Positions 8,834-17,380 of a DNA stretch of 64,000 nucleotides are shown piece by piece. The position numbers were made by a program, and so were the translations under genes. This DNA comes from Aeromicrobium sp. Root236 (GTDB lineage Bacteria > Actinomycetota > Actinomycetes > Propionibacteriales > Nocardioidaceae): positions 868,001-932,000 of the forward strand of contig NZ_LMIS01000001.1 in NCBI RefSeq assembly GCF_001428805.1, read 5' to 3'. The notes under the pieces are model-generated. The model was not told where the DNA came from and made no database searches. It was given only the letters and a program-made list of their open reading frames with translations. Positions within the stretch are counted from its first letter, which is position 1. Each line of letters opens with the position of its first letter.

Positions 8834-9648
8834 GCAATCCAATCCATGGTGCCCTGCGCGACGATCTCGGCAGGGCCGGTGAGCACGATGTGGTTGTCGG
8901 CGTTCCAAGTGACGTGCAGCGTGCCGCCGGGCACGTCGACCCGGTAGGAGGTCGGCCGCTCGGCGCCGTCTGCCACGGCGGTGGCCACGGCGACGGCGCA
9001 CGCGCCGGTGCCGCAGGAACGCGTCTCCCCCGAACCTCGCTCGTGCACACGCATCGCGACGTGGCGCTCGCCCTCGCGGACGACGAACTCGATGTTGACG
9101 CCTTCGGGATAGACCGACTCGTCGTAGTCAGGTTGTGTCAGCAGGCTGCCGGCGTCGTCCAGGTGGTCGACGAAGGCAACGGCGTGGGGGTTGCCTGTTG
9201 TAACCTCCTGCGCCTCCCAGGTGTTCCCGCCGGCGCTGACCTTGGAGACACCGAGCACCTCGGGTGTGCCCATGTCGACGCTGAACAGGTCGCCGGCGCG
9301 CGTGATGACCTTGTCGCCGCCGCGTGTGCCGACGACGATGGGCTCGGCCGGGTCGACGAGGCCCTCGGTGACGAGGTGCAGGGCGAACACCCGGATGCCG
9401 TTGCCGCACATCTCGCTGACCGAGCCGTCGGCGTTGCGGTAGTCCATGAACCACTCGCCGGCCGAGGGCTCGCCCAGCGCCTCGGTGCGGATCACGCGCA
9501 TGACGCCGTCGGCGCCGATGCCGCGCCGGCGGTCGCAGAGAGCGGCCACGAAGGCACCCTCCAGCTCGCCGTGGATCGTGCCGTCATGGTCCGGGAGCAG
9601 CACGAAGTCGTTCTCCGTGCCGTGCCCCTTGAGCCATGGAAAAGTCAT
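8830..9648 (-). CDS. dapF: Diaminopimelate epimerase
   Basis: 272 aa from the ATG at 9648, which gives the family's usual N-terminus (PWLKGHGTENDF). The two catalytic cysteines are visible: Cys81 in MCGNGIRVF and Cys212 in SCGTGACAVA. The enzyme converts LL-diaminopimelate to meso-DAP for lysine and peptidoglycan synthesis. dapA of the same pathway lies at 60173-61081. It overlaps hflX by 4 bp and follows miaA by about 70 bp. Confidence 0.95.
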   Translation of the reverse strand: MTFPWLKGHGTENDFVLLPDHDGTIHGELEGAFVAALCDRRRGIGADGVMRVIRTEALGEPSAGEWFMDYRNADGSVSEMCGNGIRVFALHLVTEGLVDPAEPIVVGTRGGDKVITRAGDLFSVDMGTPEVLGVSKVSAGGNTWEAQEVTTGNPHAVAFVDHLDDAGSLLTQPDYDESVYPEGVNIEFVVREGERHVAMRVHERGSGETRSCGTGACAVAVATAVADGAERPTSYRVDVPGGTLHVTWNADNHIVLTGPAEIVAQGTMDWIA

Positions 9649-9721
9649 ACGTTCCAGTCTAGTCGTCCGGGCGGACACGGCGTCCTTTCGACGGGCTCAA
9701 CGACCGGTCCTCGGACGGACG

Positions 9722-10636
9722 TCACTCACCGATGACGGCCAACGCCCGGTCGAGAAGGTCCTCCGCGTCGTATGCGAGCCAATGGATCCTCGGGTCCTTG
9801 CGGAACAGCCGATCCTGCCGCCGCGCGAACTTCCGCGTCCCGGTCACAGTGGCCTCACGCGCCTCGTCCTCGGTCATCTCGCCGCGCAGGTGGGCGAGGA
9901 TCTGCTGATAGCCGAGCGCCCGGCTCGCCGTGAACCCGTCCTCCAGGCCGACCTCACGCAGTGCACGGACCTCGTCGACGAATCCATCGGCCCACATCTG
10001 GTCGACCCGCGCCGCCAGGCGTACGTCCAGGACGGGCCGCGGCACGTCGAGACCGAGCATCGTCAGTCCGGCGAACACCGACTCGTACGCCGGCATCGTG
10101 GCGACGAACGGCTCCCCGGTGAGGTCGATGACCTCCAATGCACGTACGAGGCGGCGCTCGTTGGTGGGCAGGATCTGCGCCGCCGCCGCAGGATCGCGCT
10201 CGGCCAGCTCGGCGTGCAACGCCACGGCGCCACGGGCCGCGAGCTCGGACTTCCAGCGATCCCGGACCTCCGGGTCCGTGCCCGGGAAGTCGAGCCGATC
10301 GAGCACCGCACGGACGTACAGAGCGGACCCGCCCACGACGATCGGCGTGATGCCTCGTCGATGGCAGTCCGCGATCGCCGCCCGCGCCCAGGTCTGGAAC
10401 TCGGCGACCGCGGCGGACTCGGTGACGTCGAGGACGTCGAACAGGTGGTGCGGTACGCCCGCGCGCTCGGCCACCGACGGCTTCGCGGTGCCGATGTCCA
10501 TGCCGCGATAGAGCTGCATCGAGTCAGCGTTGACGATCTCGGCGTCGCCGAGTCGCGTGGCCAGTGCCACGGCCAACGACGACTTGCCGGACGCGGTGGG
10601 TCCCACGACGGCGACGACGCGTTCGGGCACAGACAT
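9722..10636 (-). CDS. miaA: tRNA dimethylallyltransferase
   Basis: 304 aa from the ATG at 10636, placing the P-loop GPTASGKS at residues 12-19 as in other MiaA proteins. The family segment DSMQLYRGMDIGTAKP follows. MiaA transfers a dimethylallyl group to N6 of A37 in tRNAs reading UNN codons; MiaB (23018-24481) then adds methylthio. The two genes are usually close in Actinobacteria but are separated here by about 12 kb of accessory genes. Confidence 0.95.
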   Translation of the reverse strand: MSVPERVVAVVGPTASGKSSLAVALATRLGDAEIVNADSMQLYRGMDIGTAKPSVAERAGVPHHLFDVLDVTESAAVAEFQTWARAAIADCHRRGITPIVVGGSALYVRAVLDRLDFPGTDPEVRDRWKSELAARGAVALHAELAERDPAAAAQILPTNERRLVRALEVIDLTGEPFVATMPAYESVFAGLTMLGLDVPRPVLDVRLAARVDQMWADGFVDEVRALREVGLEDGFTASRALGYQQILAHLRGEMTEDEAREATVTGTRKFARRQDRLFRKDPRIHWLAYDAEDLLDRALAVIGE

Positions 10637-10714
10637 GGGCAAAGTCTCGCAGTAGTGTGAGGAACCACGCGGGGGCGGCCGTCCCCCATTTCTCATGAGT
10701 CAAGGAGGGAAGCC

Positions 10715-10930
10715 ATGGGTTTCCTCGACAAGTTCAAGAAGCAGGCGCCGCAGCTCAAGGAAAAGGCAGCTGACCTCGCCAAGAGCCAGAACGACAAGAT
10801 CGACGCCGGCATCGACAAGGCCGCCGACGCGGTCAACAAGGCCACCAAGGGCAAGTACGAGGACAAGATCGACGCTGCGGCCGACAAGGCACAGGACGGC
10901 GTCGACAAGCTCGCCGAGGACGGCAAGTAG
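10715..10930 (+). CDS. MT0933/Rv0909-like small putative antitoxin
   Basis: 71 aa, very rich in Lys, Asp and Ala (26 or so charged residues), predicted helical and soluble. The opening MGFLDKFK and the alternating K/D pattern resemble mycobacterial Rv0909/MT0933 antitoxin-family proteins. A near-perfect Shine-Dalgarno (AAGGAGG at 10702-10708) precedes the ATG, so it is strongly translated. No toxin gene accompanies it: the next gene, on the other strand with no gap, is LigB-like. The family name may not reflect its function here; a stress or nucleoid-associated role is equally possible. Confidence 0.7.
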   Translation: MGFLDKFKKQAPQLKEKAADLAKSQNDKIDAGIDKAADAVNKATKGKYEDKIDAAADKAQDGVDKLAEDGK

Positions 10931-11581
10931 CTAGCTGAGCACCCAGTCGGCGACCCAGTAGCCGACGCCGAAGGGCGCCATGTCGACGCGCAGACGCGCG
11001 ACGATGTCGGCGCCCTTCGTCAGCTCTCCGAGTGTTCGCAGGGCCGGCACGCCGGCCGCCCACAGCTCGACTCCGAGCTGCGGGTCGAGCCCCGCCAGGG
11101 CGTCGGCGTCGCCGGCAGCCAGAGCAGCGGCGATCCGCGTGTCGTGCTCCTCGGCCCGGTCGTCGAGGAATCCCGGTGCCGTCGACGAACGCTTCGCGCT
11201 GCCGTCGGCCATCACGAGCAGCGCCGCCCCGTCGACGTCGGGCACACCGGTCGAGTACGTACGCGGGCCCGCCCATCCTGCGCGGTCCAGCAACCATGCC
11301 CCGACGGCGAGGCTGAGCGGCAGCTGCGCTCCCGGTCCGCCGACGTGGAGATCCACGCCGTACGGCGCGAACGTCCCGCCGGCGGTCTCATCGAGGTCGG
11401 CTGCCAGCTCACCGGTGCCGAGCACCACGATGCGCCCTGGCGCCTGTGCGATCAGGCCGGCCACGGCTGCGTCGCAGGCGGCCCGCAACTCAGCAAGGTC
11501 GTCCGCGGCACCCGACGCGACCTCCGGAACGAGCATCGGCGGGTGCGGGCACACGGCCACGGCCTGCGGATGTCCGGTCAC
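10931..11581 (-). CDS. LigB-like class III extradiol dioxygenase-fold protein
   Basis: 216 aa with a GTG start at 11581. The N-terminal CPHPPMLVPE segment carries the His-Pro-Pro signature of the LigB fold. Similar genes of unknown substrate lie between miaA and miaB in many Actinobacteria (Rv2728c in M. tuberculosis), so position supports the call. No evidence ties it to aromatic degradation here. Its stop codon abuts that of the small antitoxin-like gene with no spacing. Confidence 0.72.
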   Translation of the reverse strand: MTGHPQAVAVCPHPPMLVPEVASGAADDLAELRAACDAAVAGLIAQAPGRIVVLGTGELAADLDETAGGTFAPYGVDLHVGGPGAQLPLSLAVGAWLLDRAGWAGPRTYSTGVPDVDGAALLVMADGSAKRSSTAPGFLDDRAEEHDTRIAAALAAGDADALAGLDPQLGVELWAAGVPALRTLGELTKGADIVARLRVDMAPFGVGYWVADWVLS

Positions 11582-11610
11582 GTCGCGAGCGTAGTCGAGC
11601 CCGTCAGCGG

Positions 11611-12549
11611 CTACGACGGGCAGCCGATCTCCTTCTTGACGTACTTCACGAGGTCGATCGCCTCTGCGCGGCTCGACGGCTTCGGCTTCTCGTACGTGAT
11701 GGGCGACCTGAGCTCGGAGGCGTCCGCCGAGAGGAGGCAGCCGTCGTCGCCGAAGACCACGATCTGGCTGCGGTCGAACACGGCCGGGTCTCCGTCGACC
11801 TCTGTCCGGTCATCCGGATCGCTGTCCGCCAGCCCCATGAAGTTGAACCCGCGGTCACCGGCGGCAGCGGCGAGCACGAGGTGGCGGGCGCCTCCGACGT
11901 AGTGGCACGAGACTCCACGCTTGGTCGCGCGTCCTCGGGCCACGATGGTCTCACCGACCGTGTCCTCGACCTTCGAGTCCGACGTCTGAGGGCAGGCCTT
12001 CGGCAAGCGGATCGCGGCAGGGCGCTCATCGGTCAGGTTGGAGACGATCTCCTTGGCCAGCGCGATCAGGCGTTCACGGCTGATCTCCGGGTCATAGCTG
12101 TCGTCGAACTCGCTGTCGACGATGACTTCCTGACCGTGTGCGGTCGCCGCGATGCGGACACCCTTGTAGGTGTTGGTGCCGATCACGGCCTTGTCGCCCA
12201 CACCCGTCAGCGGCTCGGGTGGTTCTCCGTACGGCCCCTCGGTCAGCTGCTCGGCGGTGGGGCCCTCGGGGATGGCGCGGACGGCGAACCCCACCTCGAC
12301 CTCCCGGATGATCCGGCACTCGACGTACGTCTCGGCATCGAACATCAGGTCTTCCGTCGGCGCCGCCTGCTCGTCCTCGGACGCGGCCTGGAGCTCGGAG
12401 ACGGTCCTGTCCGAGACGAGGCCGCACACGTCGAGCCCCTTGTCGCCGACCATCGCGGTCGGGTCGCCGTCGTCGCCTCCGCTGCCCCCGCCGCACGCCG
12501 TGGCCGAGATGGCCAGGATCAGGATTGCTCCAACCGAACCGATGCGCAT
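11611..12549 (-). CDS. Secreted lipoprotein, possibly two DUF3558-like repeats
   Basis: 312 aa from the ATG at 12549, which sits after GGGGGA and starts a lipoprotein signal peptide with lipobox SATAC (Cys19). The mature part contains two halves that each begin with a Cys-rich start (VCGLVSDRTV and ACPQTSDSKV) and a second Cys about 30-60 residues on, a spacing that recalls DUF3558 lipoproteins of Actinobacteria. Likely anchored to the outer face of the membrane. No enzymatic motif. Divergent from the small membrane protein gene at 12618, with 68 bp between. Confidence 0.6.
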   Translation of the reverse strand: MRIGSVGAILILAISATACGGGSGGDDGDPTAMVGDKGLDVCGLVSDRTVSELQAASEDEQAAPTEDLMFDAETYVECRIIREVEVGFAVRAIPEGPTAEQLTEGPYGEPPEPLTGVGDKAVIGTNTYKGVRIAATAHGQEVIVDSEFDDSYDPEISRERLIALAKEIVSNLTDERPAAIRLPKACPQTSDSKVEDTVGETIVARGRATKRGVSCHYVGGARHLVLAAAAGDRGFNFMGLADSDPDDRTEVDGDPAVFDRSQIVVFGDDGCLLSADASELRSPITYEKPKPSSRAEAIDLVKYVKKEIGCPS

Positions 12550-12617
12550 GTGTCCCCCGAGACGTGGTGTCTGCCGATTGTCGCAGGTCCGCCGCTCAGC
12601 CATGACACGATGGAGCC

Positions 12618-13211
12618 GTGTTCGACTCCCGGGGACTGCCTGACTACCCGCCCCCGCACAACGCCTGGCAGTTCCCGCCACCGAAGGTGTCGCCCGGCTG
12701 GAAGTGGGTCGCGATCGCTGCCTCGGTCCTCGGCCTGATCGCCGGTACGAGCCTGTTCGTCGTGATCTTCTCGGTCGGCTCATCAGGCATGGAGGGCGTG
12801 ATCGACGACCCCGACCTCATCTCGGTCATCGAGGACGAGTGCGACGCCATGACGAACACGGTCACCGCGCTGCCGATCCACGGCAGTCCCCGCCGGCAGG
12901 CCCAGTCGATCCTCAGGCAGAACGTCGCCGTGGTCGACATGGTGCACGACATTCGCGACCAGGCACGGGACCTGCTGACGAGCGACCCTCCGAGCGAGGA
13001 CTGGCTGAGGGACTGGGACCGGCTCGTCGAAGCGCGCAGGACGTACGCCGACGCACTCGTCGACGGGGAGGCCGGGACGTTCGACGTGCCGACCGACAGC
13101 CGCGGCAAGGAGATCACCGAACGCATGAACGACGCCTTCATCGACGACTCGACCTGCCACGTGCCCGACGTGCTGGTCGACCTCGACCCTGGTGACGGAT
13201 CGGACGCCTGA
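12618..13211 (+). CDS. Membrane-anchored hypothetical protein
   Basis: 197 aa with a GTG start after GGAG. A proline-rich cytoplasmic tail (PDYPPPHNAWQFPPP) is followed by one transmembrane helix (about residues 29-51) and an extracytoplasmic domain with two cysteines (ECDAM and STCHV) that could form a disulfide. I do not recognise the family. It is divergent from the lipoprotein gene, which may be a functional partner at the cell surface (inference from position only). Confidence 0.6.
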   Translation: MFDSRGLPDYPPPHNAWQFPPPKVSPGWKWVAIAASVLGLIAGTSLFVVIFSVGSSGMEGVIDDPDLISVIEDECDAMTNTVTALPIHGSPRRQAQSILRQNVAVVDMVHDIRDQARDLLTSDPPSEDWLRDWDRLVEARRTYADALVDGEAGTFDVPTDSRGKEITERMNDAFIDDSTCHVPDVLVDLDPGDGSDA

Positions 13212-13217
13212 ACGGGC

Positions 13218-13772
13218 TCAGGCCTTGGCGGCAGCCTTCTTGGCCTGCTTGAACGCACGCACCTTGGCCAGCGAGTCAGGGTCGACGACGTCGGCGACCG
13301 AGCGATAGCCCTTCTTGCCGTAGTCGCCCACGACCGTGGTCCAGCCGGCAGGCTTGACGCCGAGCTGCTTGGCGACGAGAGCCGTGAAGATCTTGGCCTT
13401 CTGCTCGCCGAACCCGGGCAGGGCGAGGAGCCGCTTCATGAGCGCCTCACCCGTGCGCGCCTCGGTCCAGATGCGTGACGCGTCGCCGTCGTACTCATCC
13501 GCAACGACCCTGGCCAGCGCCTGCAGCCGTCCGGCCATCGACCGGCCGTAGCGGTGGATCGCCGGCGGCGTCGCGCAGAGGTCGGCGAACGCCTCAGGGT
13601 CGGCGATCGCCGACGGGTCGAGCGTGCCGAACCGGTCCAGGACCTTCGCCGGGCCGGCGAAAGCGCGCTCCATCGGGAACTGCTGGTCGAGCAGCATGCC
13701 GGCGAGCAGGGCGAACGAGTCGTTGGTCAGGACCTCGTCGGCGTGCTGGTCCTGGGCGATGCGGATGGCCAT
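13218..13772 (-). CDS. HhH-GPD family base-excision DNA glycosylase-like protein
   Basis: 184 aa. It matches the actinobacterial HhH-GPD proteins: N-terminal SFALLAGMLLDQQFPMERAF, and the helix-hairpin-helix LLALPGFGEQKAKIF (about residues 115-129), followed by GDYG, which may hold the catalytic Asp. It lacks a C-terminal FeS cluster, unlike Nth/MutY. A Lys/Ala-rich tail ends the protein. The damaged base recognised is unknown. It converges with the membrane protein gene at a 6-bp gap. Confidence 0.78.
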   Translation of the reverse strand: MAIRIAQDQHADEVLTNDSFALLAGMLLDQQFPMERAFAGPAKVLDRFGTLDPSAIADPEAFADLCATPPAIHRYGRSMAGRLQALARVVADEYDGDASRIWTEARTGEALMKRLLALPGFGEQKAKIFTALVAKQLGVKPAGWTTVVGDYGKKGYRSVADVVDPDSLAKVRAFKQAKKAAAKA

Positions 13773-13809
13773 GACGCCATCCTCGCACCTGCGGCTCGAG
13801 GCGTCACCG

Positions 13810-14430
13810 TCACTCGAGGGGCTGGGTGACCGAGAGCATCACGAGCGGGATCGTCACGCGCAGCAGGTCGAGGTCGAGCGGGCGGCGCTCGATCAGCGCC
13901 TCGCGGAGCGCCGTGTCGTACGTGCCCATGATGATCGCCGACGCATGGCTCGCATGGACCGTCAGCTGCAGTCCGAGGTCGCGCAGCACCGCGACCATGA
14001 TCGCCTCGAACTGGGCCCTGACCTCGCGCCACGCATCGTTGAACTCACGGCCTACGGCGTCGTCGCGTACGCCACGCAGCTCGAACTCCGCGTGCACCAG
14101 GTACCACTCGCGGTCCGGCGGCTGCAGCTTGAAGAACCGGTCCATGATCACGCCGACCGCCTCGACTGGGTCCATGCCCGCGTACGACTGGGGGTCGGCC
14201 GCCTCACGCAGGATCGCCATCATCAGCTCGCGCTCGCGGCGAAACAGCGCCAGCACGAGGTCGTCCTTGCTGGTGAAGTTGGAGTAGAAGGCGCCGCGGG
14301 TGAAACCGGCCTCGTCGCAGATGCGCTCGACCGACGCGCCCTGGATGCCCTCGGCCGCGAGGACCGCCCGCGCAGCGTCGAGCAGGCGCTCGCGGGTGGC
14401 AGCGCGGGAACGGGGTGTGGCGGGTGCCAT
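13810..14430 (-). CDS. TetR family repressor of the MMPL/YhgE operon
   Basis: 206 aa from the ATG at 14430. The N-terminal TetR helix-turn-helix is clear (RLLDAARAVLAAEGIQGASV ... GFTRGAFYSNFTSKDDL), with the usual variable C-terminal ligand domain. It is divergent from the MMPL fusion gene with 70 bp between; a 33-bp palindrome lies in that gap, so autoregulation and control of the transporter are likely. The ligand is unknown. Confidence 0.88.
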   Translation of the reverse strand: MAPATPRSRAATRERLLDAARAVLAAEGIQGASVERICDEAGFTRGAFYSNFTSKDDLVLALFRRERELMMAILREAADPQSYAGMDPVEAVGVIMDRFFKLQPPDREWYLVHAEFELRGVRDDAVGREFNDAWREVRAQFEAIMVAVLRDLGLQLTVHASHASAIIMGTYDTALREALIERRPLDLDLLRVTIPLVMLSVTQPLE

Positions 14431-14458
14431 GTCACGTGTCACGCAACACACCCTACTC

Positions 14459-14491
14459 GATACATTGCTGTATTGAATACAGAAGTGTATC
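14459..14491. promoter_or_regulatory. Candidate TetR operator
   Basis: Palindrome with outer arms GATACA/TGTATC and inner arms CTGTATT/AATACAG centred at about 14475. It is the only AT-rich patch between the divergent TetR and MMPL genes and would cover both promoters, which is how TetR-family repressors usually act. Confidence 0.65.
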
Positions 14492-14500
14492 GTCAATTTC

Positions 14501-17380
14501 GTGTCGACCTCCCTGTACGCCCTGGGCCGCTGGGCCTTCCGCCACCACCGTCGCGTGCTCGCCGGCTGGGTCGCGATCCTCGTGGTCGCGGGTGCGGCCG
14601 CTCTCGGTCTCGGATCTGGCACACAGAACTCGTTCGACATCCCCGGCACCGAGTCGCAGGACGCGATCGACTCCCTCGGGCGTACGTTCCCCGAGCTCAG
14701 CGGGGCGGCCGCCTACGTCGTCGTGGTGGCGCCGAAGGGGCACACGGTCGACGACGACAGGACCAAGAAGCTCGTCGGCGACGCCATCACGGGGATGAAG
14801 AAGGTCGACGGGGTGAGCGAGGTCGTCTCGCCCTACTCCGAGCAGACCGCCATCGGCATCTCCAAGGACCGCACCGCAGCCCAGGTCCAGGTGCAGTTCG
14901 ACCGCGAGCTGACGGCCGTCACCGACGACGAGCGCTCCGAGCTCGTGGACACCGGCAAGGCCTTGCGCGACGCGGGCTACACCGCGTCGTTCGGCGGCGA
15001 CGTCTTCGCCAACACCGGACCGCAGCTGTCGATCATCGAGGTCATCGGCGTCGTCATCGCGTTCATCGTGCTCTACCTCATGTTCCGCTCGCTGCGCGCT
15101 GCCGTCATCCCGATCGTCACGGCCCTCCTCGGCGTGCTCGTGACGAGTGCGTTGACCATCGCGGCGACCGGCTTCATGACGATCTCGGCGACCGCTCCCC
15201 TGCTGGCGCTGATGATCGGCCTGGCGGTCGGCATCGACTACGCGCTGTTCATCGTGTCGCGGCACCGCGAACAGCTCGCTGAAGGCCTCGACCCCGAGGA
15301 AGCGGCCGCCCGCTCGGTCGCCACGGCAGGCTCGGCTGTCGTGTTCGCCGGACTGACCGTGATCATCGCGCTCCTCGGTTTGGCGATCGCCCGCATCCCG
15401 TTCCTCACCGTCATGGGGGTCGTCGCCGCGCTGTCGGTCGTCGTCGCCGTCGCCGTCGCGCTGACCGTCCTGCCGGCGATGCTCGGTCGCGCCGGCACGA
15501 AGCTCACGCCCAGCACGGACCATCCGCCTGGAGGCTTCTCCCGCCGCTGGGTCGCGGTCACGACCCGATTCCCCCTGATTGCCATCTCGATCGTCGTCGT
15601 GGGCCTCGGGGTCGTCGCGATCCCGGCCCACGCCCTGCAGCTGGCCCTGCCGGACAACGGCTCCGCCCCGATCGGCAGCACGCAGCGCGAGGCGTACGAC
15701 CTGGTCGACGAGCACTTCGGGCCGGGCTACAACGGGCCGCTCCTTGTCAGCGTCGACATCATCTCGACCACCGACCCGCTTGGCGTCGTCGACGACATCG
15801 AGAGCGACCTGCGCCGCATGAAGGGCGTCGACGCGATCGGCCTCGCGACCCCCAACCGTACGGCCGACACCGGCATCATCCAGGTCATCCCGTCGACGGG
15901 CGCAACCGACGAGCGCACCACCGACCTCGTGCGCGAGATCCGCGATCACGAGCCGCAGTGGAAGAAGCAGCACGGTGTCGACGTCTCGGTCACAGGCCTG
16001 ACGGCCGGCGGCATCGACGTGTCCCAACGCCTCCAGGACGCGCTGCTGCCGTTCGGGCTGGTCGTCGTCGGCCTCTCGGTGCTGCTCCTGCTGATCGTGT
16101 TCCGCTCGCTGGTCGTGCCGCTGAAGGCGACGCTGGGGTTCATCCTGTCGACCGGTGCGTCGTTCGGCGCCGTGGTCGCGGTGTTCCAGTGGGGCTGGCT
16201 GTCGTCTGCCGTGCACGTGGAGCAGACCGGACCGCTCATCAGCTTCCTGCCGATCATCCTCATGGCGGTGCTGTTCGGCCTGTCGATGGACTACGAGGTG
16301 TTCCTCATGTCGCGGATGAAGGAGGAGTACGTCCGTACGGACGACCCCCATCGCGCGATCGCCGACGGGTTCGTCGGCAGCTCGCGCGTCGTCACGGCGG
16401 CCGCCGTCATCATGCTCGCGGTGTTCGCCGCGTTCGTGCCCGAAGGTGACCCGAGCATCAGGCCGGTGGCGTTCGCCCTGGCGATCGGCGTGTTCGTCGA
16501 CGCCTTCCTCATCCGCATGCTGTTCGCACCGGCGGTGCTCGAGCTGTTCGGCCGGCGGTCCTGGACGCTTCCGGCGTGGCTCGACGCGCGGCTGCCGCAC
16601 GTCGACGTCGAGGGCGAGGGCCTGCACCGGCGCGTCCAGCTCCAGGCGTGGCCGCGGGAGCACTCCAGCGCAGCCATCACCGCGGCCGGCGTCACCGCTG
16701 CCGGCCCCGAAGGCACGATCTTCAACGACGTGTGGGTCGAGGTCGAGGCCGGCGACTGGCTCGTCGTCCACGGGCCGAGCGGCTCGGGCAAGACGGCGCT
16801 GCTGCTCACCCTCGCCGGTCGCATGGCGTTCGACTCGGGCCGGCTGCGCGTCGCCGGTCACCTGCTGCCGCAGGAGGCCTCGGCCGTACGTCATGCCGTG
16901 GCCCTCGCCGAGCTGCCGGGTGTCAACGACCTCGAGGACAACCTCACGATCGACCAGCACATCGCCGAGCGGCTGTCGATCCGCTCGTTCGGGCTCTGGG
17001 TCTCCCGCAGCCGCATCACGCCGGTCCTCGCCGAGCTCAACCACGCCCTCGAGCGAGCGCACGAGGAGGCCGGCCTGGCGTACGACCCGCTGCCGGGCTC
17101 GACGATCGTGTCGACCCTGACCCGGCTCGAGCGCAAGATGCTCGGCGTCGTGCTCGCGCTGACCGAGGACCCGCAGATCGTGGTGGTCGACGACGTCGAC
17201 GACCTGCGTGCGGCCGAGGACATCGAGCTGCTCTGGTCCGCGCTCGCCTGGCTGCTCGAGGAACGCACCGTCACCCTCGTCGCCAGCGTCCAGTCCGCGT
17301 CGTCCGCCCCTGAACCGACCAACCGGCTCCATCACCTGGAGCTGGACACCTCCCGCACCCTCCGCGAGTTGATGCTCTGA
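14501..17380 (+). CDS. MMPL transporter fused to a degenerate ABC ATPase-like domain
   Basis: 959 aa with a GTG start. Residues 1-690 or so form an RND/MMPL transporter: a transmembrane helix at 19-37, a periplasmic domain, a 5-6 helix bundle (about 175-345), a second periplasmic loop and a second bundle (about 515-690) with the GLAVGIDYALF and GLSMDYEVFLMSR proton-relay-type segments. From about 720 an ABC-like domain follows with Walker A GPSGSGKT (758-765) and a Walker B-like IVVVDDV (near 892-898), but no LSGGQ signature and Asp instead of the catalytic Glu. It overlaps the YhgE/Pip gene by 1 bp (TGATG). Likely exports a lipid or drug under TetR control. Confidence 0.82.
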   Translation: MSTSLYALGRWAFRHHRRVLAGWVAILVVAGAAALGLGSGTQNSFDIPGTESQDAIDSLGRTFPELSGAAAYVVVVAPKGHTVDDDRTKKLVGDAITGMKKVDGVSEVVSPYSEQTAIGISKDRTAAQVQVQFDRELTAVTDDERSELVDTGKALRDAGYTASFGGDVFANTGPQLSIIEVIGVVIAFIVLYLMFRSLRAAVIPIVTALLGVLVTSALTIAATGFMTISATAPLLALMIGLAVGIDYALFIVSRHREQLAEGLDPEEAAARSVATAGSAVVFAGLTVIIALLGLAIARIPFLTVMGVVAALSVVVAVAVALTVLPAMLGRAGTKLTPSTDHPPGGFSRRWVAVTTRFPLIAISIVVVGLGVVAIPAHALQLALPDNGSAPIGSTQREAYDLVDEHFGPGYNGPLLVSVDIISTTDPLGVVDDIESDLRRMKGVDAIGLATPNRTADTGIIQVIPSTGATDERTTDLVREIRDHEPQWKKQHGVDVSVTGLTAGGIDVSQRLQDALLPFGLVVVGLSVLLLLIVFRSLVVPLKATLGFILSTGASFGAVVAVFQWGWLSSAVHVEQTGPLISFLPIILMAVLFGLSMDYEVFLMSRMKEEYVRTDDPHRAIADGFVGSSRVVTAAAVIMLAVFAAFVPEGDPSIRPVAFALAIGVFVDAFLIRMLFAPAVLELFGRRSWTLPAWLDARLPHVDVEGEGLHRRVQLQAWPREHSSAAITAAGVTAAGPEGTIFNDVWVEVEAGDWLVVHGPSGSGKTALLLTLAGRMAFDSGRLRVAGHLLPQEASAVRHAVALAELPGVNDLEDNLTIDQHIAERLSIRSFGLWVSRSRITPVLAELNHALERAHEEAGLAYDPLPGSTIVSTLTRLERKMLGVVLALTEDPQIVVVDDVDDLRAAEDIELLWSALAWLLEERTVTLVASVQSASSAPEPTNRLHHLELDTSRTLRELML

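Noticed and set aside
14453-17335. 960-codon open frame antisense to the MMPL fusion gene
   Set aside because: Its product is an Arg/Asp/Gly-rich low-complexity chain with no domain, mirrors the codon pattern of the real gene and arises from high GC at third positions. The same holds for the other long antisense frames in the window.
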